A DNA stretch of 64,000 nt from a virus. The stretch lies in the IMG/VR virus record IMGVR_UViG_3300030114_000003, positions 62,001 to 126,000 of that record; one strand, 5' to 3'. The position numbers and the translations under genes were made by a program. Positions 8,606 to 17,811 of the stretch are shown here, piece after piece; the stretch's first letter is position 1; every line of letters starts with the position of its first letter. The notes below the pieces were generated by a model, which was not told the origin of the DNA, made no database searches, and saw only the letters and a list, made by a program, of their open reading frames with translations.

Positions 8606-9472
8606 TTAGTCTTGTGGTGCACACATTGGTGTAGTACCATATGTTGTTGGTTGTCCAAATATCTTAGCTACCTTATCTAATTCAGTTTTATCTATCCTTG
8701 CAATAGATATAGCATAATCAGTTAAGCTACTTCCATTATTATAGACATTCATTGTATAAGGTGTTGATATTGGTGAAATAAGATTGATTGCATAATCATA
8801 GTAATTCATAATTTTTTCACCATTAAGTTCTGTTTGGTATTTATATCCGAATATCGCTTTAGCAAACTCTACCAAGTTTAAACCTCTTAGTTTAACTAAT
8901 ATTTCACCATTAACACCATTTGCATATTGTTCAGTGATTCTTTGATTCCAGTTGATGTTGTTATTTCCATCTTTAAACATGAATCTAGTTAATCCATCTC
9001 TAGCATCTTCTGTTAGATCGTAAACTCTATTAGTTTTATAAAGTGTACTCATTGTCATTAATTGTTGAGCACCTGCTGAATAATTGTTATTAGCTCCTTC
9101 ATTTAATTTATCTTTTAATAGTATAATACCTTTCTTTCTACCTTCTCTTGCAGGAACATCTCTAAAGTATAATACTAATTCTGGTAAACCATGTTGATCT
9201 GGAACAATTATAGCACCTGCTAAATCTGAAAATACTTTTCCTAAATAGTTACTAATCTTTTGACCTAAAGCAATTGTAGTTGTAATAGAAGTTTCTTGAG
9301 TACCGATAAATTCTTCCTTTTCAAAAGTAAAGCTAAATTTATCTCTACTTGATTGTTGTCCTTGACCTGCTTGAGTTCCACCTTTAGGAGCAAACCCCAA
9401 CTTTGTGTTTTCATAATTTTCGATCATTGACTTTGCTGATTGCATTCCTTGTACACCTGTAAATCCATCCAT
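8606..9472 (-). CDS. Unrecognised protein in its own transcription unit (288 aa)
   Basis: ATG start with AAGGAAGGAG. It has its own promoter of the TATATTATA type upstream and a terminator downstream, so it is expressed alone, which often marks an abundant product. Residues 1-45 are Gly/Gln-rich and probably flexible; the rest looks like a folded alpha/beta domain (F-S-F-T-F-E-K-E-E-F; ELVLYFRDVP; DYAISIARID). It lacks catalytic motifs and membrane segments. A DNA-binding or shell-forming role is possible but unsupported. Confidence 0.5.
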   Translation of the reverse strand: MDGFTGVQGMQSAKSMIENYENTKLGFAPKGGTQAGQGQQSSRDKFSFTFEKEEFIGTQETSITTTIALGQKISNYLGKVFSDLAGAIIVPDQHGLPELVLYFRDVPAREGRKKGIILLKDKLNEGANNNYSAGAQQLMTMSTLYKTNRVYDLTEDARDGLTRFMFKDGNNNINWNQRITEQYANGVNGEILVKLRGLNLVEFAKAIFGYKYQTELNGEKIMNYYDYAINLISPISTPYTMNVYNNGSSLTDYAISIARIDKTELDKVAKIFGQPTTYGTTPMCAPQD

Positions 9473-9541
9473 TTTAATAACTCCTTCCTTATTTTATATT
9501 ATCAACTAATATAAAATAATCACATATATTTTTATTTTGTT

Positions 9542-9565
9542 TCATGTATATAATATACAATTATA
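9542..9565 (-). promoter_or_regulatory. TATATTATA-N4-TGA promoter (minus strand)
   Basis: Minus strand ATAATTGTATATTATA followed by TACA and TGA. It lies 70 bases upstream of the 8606-9472 start. Member of a set described under findings. Confidence 0.7.
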
Positions 9566-9577
9566 TTATAGTTTGGT

Positions 9578-10525
9578 CTATTGTTTTTTATTATTTTCTT
9601 TAACCTTCTTTAATACACTATAAATATCATTGTTTCTTTTTATAGCAGATTTAAAGGACTCTGTTAGATGTTCTCCTTTATCATATGCAATTATATATAT
9701 CTTATTTTCTACATCACATATAAATTGGTGACTTCTTTTTATTTGACTTATATTTATTTTATAATCAAAAGGTACTACATATGTTTTTAACATTTCACAA
9801 GAAGTAATACCTTCAACCTCAAATCTATGATTAGGTAATAATTCTTCAGTTGGAAATTCAGTAACCTTAAATGAAACTCTTTGAATTCCCCATGCTTCTA
9901 GATAATCAAACACAAAATCATTATTATCAATCAAGTCTACTAAAGTTTCATTATACCCAGTATGAAAATCATCATTCATTTTAGAATATAGATTTCCTAA
10001 TACATCATCTAATCTTACTCTATATTTTTTATCCACTAGATATAAGATATCTTCCATAGTATCATCTAAGTATACACTATATTTTTTAGTATCCAAAATA
10101 CCATTACATGCTAATACTTCTTGAAATTCTTGACCTTCTGGTATTGTATTATGAGATAAAGAAACTCCTGAATATTTAAGATAAGGATTGTTATTCATAG
10201 TCTCAGAGAATATGTCAGATATATGTTGTCTACACACACACCAAGGTTCTGTATTTGCTTTTTCTTTAAAGTCTTGCATTCTAAATAAAGATAGAATAAC
10301 ATCTTGTAGTCTATCTCCCATATCTACAATAGATATAAATAAAGTACCATGTGGTGTTATTCTGATATAATTATCTTCTAAATCTTGTCTACTTATCTTT
10401 ATTAAATTACCATCATTTCTTAGACAATTAAAAGTATTTTCATTTTTAATTCTAACTACTCTAAAATTTAATTCATCTTTATTAGAATGCTTGTAATAGA
10501 ATTTATCTCCATTATAAATTTGCAT
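9578..10525 (-). CDS. Hypothetical protein (315 aa)
   Basis: ATG start with AGGGGGAT upstream. The first 60 residues form a probable small beta-barrel (N-G-D-K-F-Y-Y-K ... V-V-R-I-K-N-E-N-T). Then comes PHGTLFISIVDMGDRLQDVI and a helical segment W-C-V-C-R-Q-H with a C-x-C pair. It follows the dCTP deaminase-like gene by 23 bases and is likely in the same unit. I do not recognise the family. Confidence 0.5.
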   Translation of the reverse strand: MQIYNGDKFYYKHSNKDELNFRVVRIKNENTFNCLRNDGNLIKISRQDLEDNYIRITPHGTLFISIVDMGDRLQDVILSLFRMQDFKEKANTEPWCVCRQHISDIFSETMNNNPYLKYSGVSLSHNTIPEGQEFQEVLACNGILDTKKYSVYLDDTMEDILYLVDKKYRVRLDDVLGNLYSKMNDDFHTGYNETLVDLIDNNDFVFDYLEAWGIQRVSFKVTEFPTEELLPNHRFEVEGITSCEMLKTYVVPFDYKINISQIKRSHQFICDVENKIYIIAYDKGEHLTESFKSAIKRNNDIYSVLKKVKENNKKQ

Positions 10526-10547
10526 TTATGTTTATCCCCCTTTTAAT

Positions 10548-11939
10548 TCAACCAACTATTGATAATAGAAAATCTTTTAGACTTACAGTTATATTATCAT
10601 CAGTAAATTGAATTACAAATGTTTGATTGTTTGTCAATAATATAGTTATATCTTTATATGTAATATTGGAAATATCAAGAACTATGTCTTTCCCTGTTAA
10701 CAAATCTTTTACATCAAATTTAGTTGTACCATAAGCTTTATATCTTTCTATATTTTCATGTATCATATCTTTGATTTCTTTTATTTGTTTTTTATCATCT
10801 TGTTGGGCTAACTCTTGTATAAATAATCGATTCACTCCAGCAGCTTCAAGTATGAATGGTAATATATCACCTGTTGGTTCTACAAATTCCATTATAGATG
10901 TATCATGATCTTGTAATCTATAAGATACAGGAGCATTAGATTCATTAATCGATGTCTCTAGATTTGAAATTATATCACTAAGTCTTTTACTAATATTTGC
11001 AAAAGGTTTATCACTTTTATCAACCCATTCATCTTCTATTTCTTTTGTAGTTTTAACATTTGTAACAGCTTTAAACCATTTAGGTTTTTGTGTTACACCA
11101 TAAAAGAATGTTTCGAAACCTAAAGGATTTGACTTAATAGGTTCTTTTTTCTTTTGGTCTTTTAATAATTTATTATGTTTTTCATTATCTATAAATCCTT
11201 GTATCATTTCGGATTTATATTGTTCCATGAATTTGGATATTGCACCCTCACCTTTTATACTAAAGTCTATAGAAAAATTATCATTATCTGTTGTATCAAA
11301 TTTTTTAGGACAATCATCTTTTCGTAACATAGATGAAATGCTTTTATCTGATACTGATACTCTATTTAGATCTTTAACAGTTTGAAATATCTCATCATCA
11401 TACATTTTAGTAGCCAATACATCTTTAGAGTCATTATACTTTCCATTATACTTATTGTTAGATTTTCCTTTAAGTGTTTGAAAATATATTTGACATATAT
11501 TGACACCTGCATATATTCTTACTGGGTGAGCCACAGTTATCTCTAATGTCCATCTGCCACTGAAGCCATTATCTCCAAATCCAGCTGAATGTACTTGAAT
11601 ACCTAGTCTTGCACCAGATGACCTACCCTCTATTATAGGTACATAATTATCAGTCTTTGTATATTCATTTGTCATAGCTAAATATAATTTACCTGGATAT
11701 AATATTAGACCTTCCTTTGGAATAAATAATTCTTTAGTTTCATTTTTCTTTTTCATATCTAATGGAATATCTGTATATATTAATATTTTTTCATTTAAAC
11801 TTAAATCATAGCTATTAGGTCCAAGTCTACCGTTATATCCTCCTTTACCATCATATTCTCTGTTTGGATTGAACCCTTCAATATATATATATCCTTTTTC
11901 CACAGCTTTTATTATTTCTTGATCACATAAAATTCCCAT
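10548..11939 (-). CDS. dcd: dCTP deaminase (Dcd-like) with long C-terminal extension (463 aa)
   Basis: The first ~165 residues are a Dcd/dUTPase-fold domain: GRLGPNSYDLSLNE (substrate loop), GRSSGARLGIQVHSAGFGD near residues 105-123, and W-T-L-E-I with the probable catalytic Glu at 133. Dcd converts dCTP to dUTP, feeding dTMP synthesis or, in dU-containing phages, the dUTP pool. Bacterial Dcd is about 190 residues, so the remaining ~290 residues are an addition. They contain a helical, charged region and a final beta-rich section, and I do not recognise them. ATG start with CGGGGGAT upstream. Confidence 0.85.
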   Translation of the reverse strand: MGILCDQEIIKAVEKGYIYIEGFNPNREYDGKGGYNGRLGPNSYDLSLNEKILIYTDIPLDMKKKNETKELFIPKEGLILYPGKLYLAMTNEYTKTDNYVPIIEGRSSGARLGIQVHSAGFGDNGFSGRWTLEITVAHPVRIYAGVNICQIYFQTLKGKSNNKYNGKYNDSKDVLATKMYDDEIFQTVKDLNRVSVSDKSISSMLRKDDCPKKFDTTDNDNFSIDFSIKGEGAISKFMEQYKSEMIQGFIDNEKHNKLLKDQKKKEPIKSNPLGFETFFYGVTQKPKWFKAVTNVKTTKEIEDEWVDKSDKPFANISKRLSDIISNLETSINESNAPVSYRLQDHDTSIMEFVEPTGDILPFILEAAGVNRLFIQELAQQDDKKQIKEIKDMIHENIERYKAYGTTKFDVKDLLTGKDIVLDISNITYKDITILLTNNQTFVIQFTDDNITVSLKDFLLSIVG

Positions 11940-12040
11940 TTTTAATATCCCCCGTTCTTTTATTTTATATACAATATTTAAGTTAATTTAAAAGTAATAT
12001 ATTAAAAGAAAGATAAATTAATCTCTCTTATTATTTTTAT

Positions 12041-12843
12041 TTAAATAATAGTATTTTGATCTTGTTTTAATAAAACATATTCTTTTTGATCTATTATACC
12101 ATTTTTATAAGCAATTTCAATATCAGATAAAGTTCTATTCATTCTTAATCCAGCTTTAATTATTTGTATACTTTCTATCAATTCATTAGAATATTCCTGA
12201 GGTAATAAATTATTATATTGACAATTTTCTGTATTATCTAATAACATTTTTCTTATATATTTAGCTACTCCAGAATCTCTTAATAACATAGCAATATTTA
12301 ATATAACTCTTTTATTTAATAAGGTGTTGGATTTGTTATTAAAATTTTCATTATCGTAAGTAAAACACCTCTATGTGTATTTATATCATTATTAGATTTT
12401 TGAACGGACTTAATGTCCGATGAAACAGAATTATTTATCAATTCTATAATCTCTCTACCAGTCTTTTTAATCAAACCATTATCAAATTCATCCTCATTTC
12501 TTTGAATACATTTATCTAATGTGTGATAGTCTATCTCAAAATACTCTGACACCATTCTTAGTGTACAATAATTTAATTTAGATATTAAAACTAAACCTTT
12601 AATTTTATCGAGAACAGAAGTTCTATCTAACATATTCTTTCTTATCTCTTTATTGTCTAATATATCTTCTTCTGTAACTTCTAGATTAATGAAACTATTA
12701 TTCAGACACATTTCATATCCATTACTAATATTTTGTGGTTGAATTATTTGTGGTCTTGTAAAATCATATGCTATAAAATTATTATGTATTTCATCCATTA
12801 CTTCATTATTTAATTCTTTATCTCTTTTCATAAATTGTTTCAT
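12041..12843 (-). pseudogene. Phage antirepressor/regulator-like gene split by a frameshift
   Basis: ATG at 12843 with AAGGAG upstream starts MKQFMKRDKELNN. The frame runs through a helical region resembling antirepressor-like proteins of Firmicutes phages (D-K-I-K-G-L-V-L-I ... M-V-S-E-Y-F-E-I-D-Y) and stops at 12316. The conserved family tail (NKRVILNIAMLLRDSGVAK) is in a different frame and continues to 12041. Adding one T to the T4 run at 12362-12365 (minus strand GGTGTTTTACTT) restores one frame of about 265 codons. It could be a mutation, a sequencing error or programmed slippage. It carries the FMxRD tag at residues 4-8. DNA-binding role inferred. Confidence 0.6.
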
Positions 12844-12877
12844 TTTATCAATCTCCTTAATATATTTATTCTGTTTA

Positions 12878-12900
12878 CCAATACTATAATATATAATTAT
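12878..12900 (-). promoter_or_regulatory. TATATTATA-N4-TGG promoter (minus strand)
   Basis: Minus strand ATAATTATATATTATAGTATTGG, 35 bases upstream of the regulator gene start at 12843. The only member of the set with TGG instead of TGA. Confidence 0.6.
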
Positions 12901-12945
12901 AATATTTTTTATATAAAAAAGAAAAGGTTGTTTTATACAACCCAT

Positions 12946-13380
12946 CTATAATAATTTCTTTAATATCTCTTTACAAGTTTCATATATAACATCATAATCT
13001 TCTTCCGTTATATAAGACTCATGACATAATATATTTAGTATCAAATTTTCATCTTTATCTAATACAAGAATCTCAACTCCTTTTTCTTTATTTATAATTG
13101 TAAATATAATATTTTCTGATGAGAATATTAATGTGTCTGATACTAATTTTATATTTTTAAGATAATCCTTAGTCATCATTTTATTTAATCTTTGTATATT
13201 ACAAAAATTATACAGAATCTCTACAATCTCTCTCATATGAATTGGTATTAATTTATATTCTTTAGAAATTATAAAGTCAGCTTTTATAGGATTAAAATCC
13301 TTAGGTTTAATTTTAATCATATCATGTTCCTCTTCAATTATCCAATCATTAGCATAGTTTAGTGTAAATATATTTACCAT
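12946..13380 (-). CDS. Hypothetical protein (144 aa)
   Basis: ATG start with AAAGGAGAG. A small, acidic alpha/beta protein. Its layout (N-terminal helix, strand pair with I-I-F-T-I-I-N-K-E-K, C-terminal helix after an acidic turn) is similar to the next two genes, 13395 and 13926, which may be diverged duplicates. No function recognised. It is part of a unit that starts at the promoter near 14660. Confidence 0.5.
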   Translation of the reverse strand: MVNIFTLNYANDWIIEEEHDMIKIKPKDFNPIKADFIISKEYKLIPIHMREIVEILYNFCNIQRLNKMMTKDYLKNIKLVSDTLIFSSENIIFTIINKEKGVEILVLDKDENLILNILCHESYITEEDYDVIYETCKEILKKLL

Positions 13381-13394
13381 TATTATTCTCTCCT

Positions 13395-13859
13395 TTAAAT
13401 TAAATTTATTATTTGTCTTGCTGATTGTATTATTATATCTTTACTTAAATGACTAGCTATTTCAAAATATAATATTGAATCATTTGATTCATCTACAAAT
13501 GTAATATAATCTTTACCTTCAATACCGTATTCATATGCACAATGAATTGTGTTCTCTTTATTAATTATATATATTAATCCTATATTATAATCAACGAAGA
13601 AATTCTTAATTTTATTATCTATATATAATTCAAATAATGAATTATCATCATCAAATGATATAGAATCTGTAAGAAGTTTAATAAAAGCTTTAGCTTCATT
13701 ATTAATACTTTCTAAGTTAATTCCTATATGACAATCTATAATTGGTTCTAATTCTAATACCATGTCATTTTCTTCTTTAAATAAAGAGTATTTACTCTTA
13801 TTCATTAACCCCATTGTTGTTAATATATTATTTGTTACTTTTACAATATTTGTATTCAT
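13395..13859 (-). CDS. Hypothetical protein (154 aa)
   Basis: The start is ATG 13859 (MNTNIVKVTNN); an in-frame GTG four codons earlier is part of the AAGGTGGT ribosome site. It is acidic, with a segment I-G-L-I-Y-I-I-N-K-E-N-T resembling the strand pair of the 12946 product and a helical C-terminus. No known motif. Sits in a row of similar small genes. Confidence 0.5.
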   Translation of the reverse strand: MNTNIVKVTNNILTTMGLMNKSKYSLFKEENDMVLELEPIIDCHIGINLESINNEAKAFIKLLTDSISFDDDNSLFELYIDNKIKNFFVDYNIGLIYIINKENTIHCAYEYGIEGKDYITFVDESNDSILYFEIASHLSKDIIIQSARQIINLI

Positions 13860-13895
13860 TAGTATTACCACCTTTATATTATTTATCGTAAAATA

Positions 13896-13919
13896 TAGAA
13901 CTGGAAAAATCCAGTTCTA
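13896..13919 (-). terminator. Terminator downstream of 13926
   Basis: TAGAACTGGA (13896-13905) and TCCAGTTCTA (13910-13919) form a perfect 10-bp stem with an AAAA loop; the minus strand continues TATTTTA. Confidence 0.75.
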
Positions 13920-13925
13920 CTCATT

Positions 13926-14405
13926 TTATAATTCTGATTCTACAACCGCAACTATTTCTAATAGTATTCCATTGATATATTCTTTCATACCTTCTCTAAG
14001 ATAATTTAACGATAAAGTCTCTTCTAATATAATTTCATTTTCATTATCAGTTATGTATCTTTCTAAAATTTTATCATTATCATTGATGGATAAATTTTCT
14101 TCATTATTAGATACAACTCCGAAACATCTTTTTTCAAAATTTATAGAATAGTTTTTAATTTTCTTAGTATCATATAATTTTTCCCAAGTATCCATATTAT
14201 TTTCTATATTATTTAATATAAGTTTAATAAATTCAATATTATCTTTTGTAATCAAAGAAGTATCAAAATTTAAGTCTACCATAGATTTATCATCTTCTGT
14301 AAATATTTCTATATTAACGATTCTATAGTCTTCTAAACTACATATACTATATTTTATACTCATGATATTCATTATTTTTTGTTGTGCTTCTATACTTAAT
14401 TTCAT
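13926..14405 (-). CDS. Hypothetical acidic protein (159 aa)
   Basis: The start is ATG 14405 (MKLSIEAQQ) behind GAGGAGCG; a longer frame exists but lacks a ribosome site. Strongly acidic, with predicted helices at both ends and a central stretch N-N-M-D-T-W-E-K-L-Y. Possibly a diverged relative of 12946 and 13395. Function unknown. Confidence 0.5.
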   Translation of the reverse strand: MKLSIEAQQKIMNIMSIKYSICSLEDYRIVNIEIFTEDDKSMVDLNFDTSLITKDNIEFIKLILNNIENNMDTWEKLYDTKKIKNYSINFEKRCFGVVSNNEENLSINDNDKILERYITDNENEIILEETLSLNYLREGMKEYINGILLEIVAVVESEL

Positions 14406-14430
14406 ATTATTTCGCTCCTCTTTATTATTA

Positions 14431-14586
14431 TTAAAATACCATTCCAAATCCTAAATTAATTTGCATATCCATTATTTGTTGTTGTTGAAATGCTCTGTCT
14501 ATTTCTATTAGGTTTTCATTTAAGACTCTATTGTTTTCCATTTCATTTTCCATTAAAATTACCTCTTGTTCAATTTTATTATCCAT
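14431..14586 (-). CDS. Small protein, Gln/Asn/Met-rich (51 aa)
   Basis: ATG 14586 with GAGGAGAG upstream; TAA at 14431. The sequence is one predicted helix with MENEMENNR and a Q-Q-Q-Q run, ending G-F-G-M-V-F. It is the first gene after the promoter at 14656-14677, so it leads the 14405-12946 set. No family recognised; kept because of the good ribosome site and fit between promoter and next gene. Confidence 0.55.
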   Translation of the reverse strand: MDNKIEQEVILMENEMENNRVLNENLIEIDRAFQQQQIMDMQINLGFGMVF

Positions 14587-14622
14587 TTTATTTCTCTCCT
14601 CTATGTAATTTAATATAAAATA

Positions 14623-14646
14623 TGAAGTTGAAATTAATCAACTTCA
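14623..14646 (-). terminator. Terminator after the NlpC/P60-like gene
   Basis: TGAAGTTGA (14623-14631) pairs with TCAACTTCA (14638-14646); the minus strand continues TATTTTATATTAA. Confidence 0.7.
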
Positions 14647-14655
14647 ATATGTTAT

Positions 14656-14677
14656 TCATACTTATAATATATAATCA
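14656..14677 (-). promoter_or_regulatory. TATATTATA-N4-TGA promoter (minus strand)
   Basis: Minus strand TTGATTATATATTATAAGTA followed by TGAAT, 70 bases before the 14586 start. Confidence 0.65.
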
Positions 14678-14690
14678 AATAATTGAACTT

Positions 14691-16256
14691 TTACAACATT
14701 AATAGTTTTATATTCTTTAACAAATCTATACTATATTTTATAGTGCTATGATTTATTTTATATACCGAATCCGAGAAAGGAGTATCATTATAATAATGAG
14801 TAAAATTAAACCCTTTCTCATGCTCACATAATATAGGTAAATATCTATTAAAATCATTAAGTATTTTAGATCGTATAGTGAATAAATCTTTCTTTTCTTC
14901 TGGTTTAATCTTACCATTATAAATCTTCTCCTCTAATAAACTATTCATAAACCACAACTTGCTTAATTCATATGCCATAGGATAATAGTTCTCAGATTTT
15001 TCATAACTCTTTAATAGTTTATGGGATTTGGAATATTCTAAATTATAATCTAGTTTCTTCATATTCTTTATTAACAGATTACCATCTTCATCAAATCCAG
15101 CAGGAAACTCTTTTACTTCTAATACTACAGATTCTTCTACAGGATTTTTTTCTATATAATTACCTATTAAAGAAGCAGCCTTTATACTATTATAATCAAT
15201 CATTGGACCTTCAAATAATTTAATCATTCTTTTACTCTTAGTACCATAGAAATGTGATGGTAAAACTACAGAACTATCTCTTTTTAATATATTTATTTTA
15301 CCAGACTTAAGTATTGAATCTACAAATTGAGAACAAATCATAGCATTATTTCGTTTCATTGGTTTATTTAATACAGCAGTTAAACCAGTTAAGAAACTAT
15401 AACTATAATCACTTTTTTTAATAGTCTCAACAGTGGTCTTCATTGTGTCTAATTTAAATTTAGGTAATACAATCCCATAAACAACTATTCTAGCTTCTTT
15501 ACTCTCACTCATATATTTTTTGATAGATTCATGACTAAACCCATTAGTTGAACCATTAAATGAATAAACCTCTGATAAATCACTGTTAAAAGATATACCA
15601 GCGTGAGAGTACTTACAGTTTGTAACTTTAGATATTATCTTACCAAATGTAGTTCCAGTATATGTTAAGACAACATATACAACACTATCTTTTATTTTAT
15701 GTACTGATTCTGTTAAATAATCTCTACAATTTATATCTTCAGCAATTACTTCTTCAAATGATTCTAATTTAGAAGATAACTCTACTCTTCTCATTTCATT
15801 GATTCTAGTTCTAATCTTCAAATTAAATGATATTTCAGGATTATGTCCTAATTCTAATATTGATTGTTTTCTAGCATTAATTCGAGATATAGAACCCTCT
15901 TTGATTATACTGTCATAATCTAAATACAACTCTTGTAATTTTCTTAATCTATCTATAGACAAATCTAAATACTCTTGAGTTATAATTCCATTGCATAACA
16001 TTTTATATTGTTCGAACCATTGGCTTGTCCTTATATCTTCTCCTATAATATAATTATCTGGTGGACAATCAAAATAATTACTAGAACTTGTAATATTGTA
16101 CACTCCCATATCTATAAGAGCACTTGCATCATAATACGGTAGATCTTCTATTGTAGAGAATACATCAATAGTTCCATTATCACTTATATTATCTTCTGAT
16201 GGATTATTTATAGCTTCTTCTAAAATTTCTAATGTTAATATTTCAGGTATCATCAT
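14691..16256 (-). CDS. Permuted NlpC/P60 (YiiX-like papain-fold) protein (521 aa)
   Basis: Residues ~190-340 carry the permuted papain-fold pattern: FGKIISKVTNCKYSHAGISF with the likely catalytic His at 218, and later N-A-M-I-C-S-Q-F-V-D-S with Cys 308. Such domains hydrolyse amide, thioester or peptidoglycan bonds. The N-terminal ~190 residues and the C-terminal ~180 residues are helical and unrecognised. In large phages these proteins may be virion-associated wall enzymes or modify host targets; neither can be decided here. ATG start with AGGAGGGG upstream. Confidence 0.65.
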   Translation of the reverse strand: MMIPEILTLEILEEAINNPSEDNISDNGTIDVFSTIEDLPYYDASALIDMGVYNITSSSNYFDCPPDNYIIGEDIRTSQWFEQYKMLCNGIITQEYLDLSIDRLRKLQELYLDYDSIIKEGSISRINARKQSILELGHNPEISFNLKIRTRINEMRRVELSSKLESFEEVIAEDINCRDYLTESVHKIKDSVVYVVLTYTGTTFGKIISKVTNCKYSHAGISFNSDLSEVYSFNGSTNGFSHESIKKYMSESKEARIVVYGIVLPKFKLDTMKTTVETIKKSDYSYSFLTGLTAVLNKPMKRNNAMICSQFVDSILKSGKINILKRDSSVVLPSHFYGTKSKRMIKLFEGPMIDYNSIKAASLIGNYIEKNPVEESVVLEVKEFPAGFDEDGNLLIKNMKKLDYNLEYSKSHKLLKSYEKSENYYPMAYELSKLWFMNSLLEEKIYNGKIKPEEKKDLFTIRSKILNDFNRYLPILCEHEKGFNFTHYYNDTPFSDSVYKINHSTIKYSIDLLKNIKLLML

Positions 16257-16297
16257 CTAAACCCCTCCTTTTATTAGTCTAATGTTTTTCGATAAAA

Positions 16298-16325
16298 AAT
16301 AAAAGGGAACTAAATCCCTTTTATT
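16298..16325 (-). terminator. Terminator after 16334
   Basis: AATAAAAGGGA (16298-16308) pairs with TCCCTTTTATT (16315-16325), an 11-bp stem with a T-rich minus-strand tail. Confidence 0.75.
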
Positions 16326-16333
16326 TATAATAA

Positions 16334-16570
16334 TCATTCTATAATTATTTCATTATCTTCATCATCTAATTCATGATCTTGTAAATCAAAATGTTCATAT
16401 AATATATTACTTAAGATATCTCTTTCATGTAACAATTTAAGTCTTTCTTCTGTCTCTTCTTTTGTGTAAGCAGAACTTTTATTAATTTTGATTTTTAATT
16501 GATTGTATCTTTTAATTATATAACCCAATCCTTCTATAACATCATCTTTACTTTTTACAATCTTCTTCAT
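16334..16570 (-). CDS. Small helical protein (78 aa)
   Basis: ATG start with GGGGGTG upstream. A short, charged helical protein: basic at the N-terminus (MKKIVKSKDD), acidic at the end (L-D-D-E-D-N-E-I-I-I-E). It follows the 16585 gene by 14 bases and is probably co-transcribed. No known family. Confidence 0.5.
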   Translation of the reverse strand: MKKIVKSKDDVIEGLGYIIKRYNQLKIKINKSSAYTKEETEERLKLLHERDILSNILYEHFDLQDHELDDEDNEIIIE

Positions 16571-16584
16571 TTACGACACCCCCT

Positions 16585-17811
16585 TTACATTTCACTTTTT
16601 GGTAACTTTAATCCACCTTCTATTACAGTAAATTCAGGTTTTAAATGTCTTGTCATAACATTTTGTACAACTTTTAATTCTTTAAAAGTATCTATATATT
16701 TATCGAAGAACCAGTCACACTTCATTAGCTCTACAAAATGAGGATTTTCATTTACTAATCCTGCAAAGTATATTTTATCTTTAAAATGATCTACAAATTC
16801 TGGAGATAACCAAAGTTTTCTAGATATCATTGACCACATATTAGAATCATAATGATTCATATCTAATAATTCTTTTTTATAATTATCCATGGTTATATAA
16901 GTTTTCATTAATTGTTTTTTATTTTCTTCTTTAGCTAGTTCTGGATTATTGTAATAGGGATTATTAGTTATATTCTCATGATTTATTCCTGTATTAGGAT
17001 CAATATAATTTATTACAACTGCTTCTGGAGGAATTCCATATTGTTTTGCTAGATCTTCTTTAAGATCATTTAATTCATCTTCCGACATATTTTCTATATC
17101 CAAAGGTACATTACCATCCATAGGATGAATAAAGGATGGTATTCCCATTGGATCTCCTATATAAGAACCTTGAAATTCTGGTTTATTTTCAAAGAATGTT
17201 AATGGTGGCAATTTAAATTCTGGTACATCTTTAAAATATGGTTTATCGGGTGGTATAAAAGGAAGACCACTATCATAAGGTGATCTCATTCCTCTATTGT
17301 GATGATTAGATATATCAGGTTTACAATCATCTTTTTTCTTATTCATTTTATTTATATCACCACTTAATCTAGTCTCACCACTATCTGGAATTTCGTCGTC
17401 ATAAGAATATTCATATTCTTCAAAATTATATTGATATATGTCTTTAAATTCTTTCCCTACTTTTAATTCATCTTTATTAACCCTATAACAAATCCAATCC
17501 CAATCTAATTTATCATCTGCAAATCTAATAAATCCTTCAGATAATTGAGCATGTTCAGATATCTTAAACCAATTTATTTTTCTAGATTCTAAAATTTCCG
17601 ATTTAGATAAACCAAAGAATTTACACATATTTGATAATGTTAACTTTTGATGTTTATAATTTTCTGTATCTTGTATTAATATAGAATTTGGATTTATACC
17701 ATTATCTTTTAAAATTTGTTGAATCTTATTTACGATATCTATTCCACTATTTCCTTTAAAATTGTTTAAATGAATCTTTAAATCGAAATACTTATCTTTC
17801 TTTTCTTTCAT
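16585..17811 (-). CDS. Protein with LSxxFI...DkxxW repeats and Pro-rich middle (408 aa)
   Basis: Near residues 80-110 the pattern W-F-K-I-S-E-H-A-Q-L-S-E-G-F-I ... D-K-L-D-W-D-W-I appears, and near residues 330-350 a related W-S-M-I-S-R-K-L-W-L-S-P-E-F-V ... D-K-I. This short W-x-x-I-S/L-S-x-x-F-I repeat is widespread in phage and giant-virus proteins and is thought to mediate protein contacts. Between the copies is a Pro/Gly-rich linker (about residues 165-270). Overlaps the upstream 55-codon gene by 4 bases (ATGA), so they are translationally coupled. Confidence 0.5.
   Translation of the reverse strand: MKEKKDKYFDLKIHLNNFKGNSGIDIVNKIQQILKDNGINPNSILIQDTENYKHQKLTLSNMCKFFGLSKSEILESRKINWFKISEHAQLSEGFIRFADDKLDWDWICYRVNKDELKVGKEFKDIYQYNFEEYEYSYDDEIPDSGETRLSGDINKMNKKKDDCKPDISNHHNRGMRSPYDSGLPFIPPDKPYFKDVPEFKLPPLTFFENKPEFQGSYIGDPMGIPSFIHPMDGNVPLDIENMSEDELNDLKEDLAKQYGIPPEAVVINYIDPNTGINHENITNNPYYNNPELAKEENKKQLMKTYITMDNYKKELLDMNHYDSNMWSMISRKLWLSPEFVDHFKDKIYFAGLVNENPHFVELMKCDWFFDKYIDTFKELKVVQNVMTRHLKPEFTVIEGGLKLPKSEM

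Noticed and set aside
12316-12945. Longer start (hydrophobic N-terminus) for the regulator gene
   Set aside because: ATG 12843 has a good ribosome site and follows the promoter; the longer frame does not.
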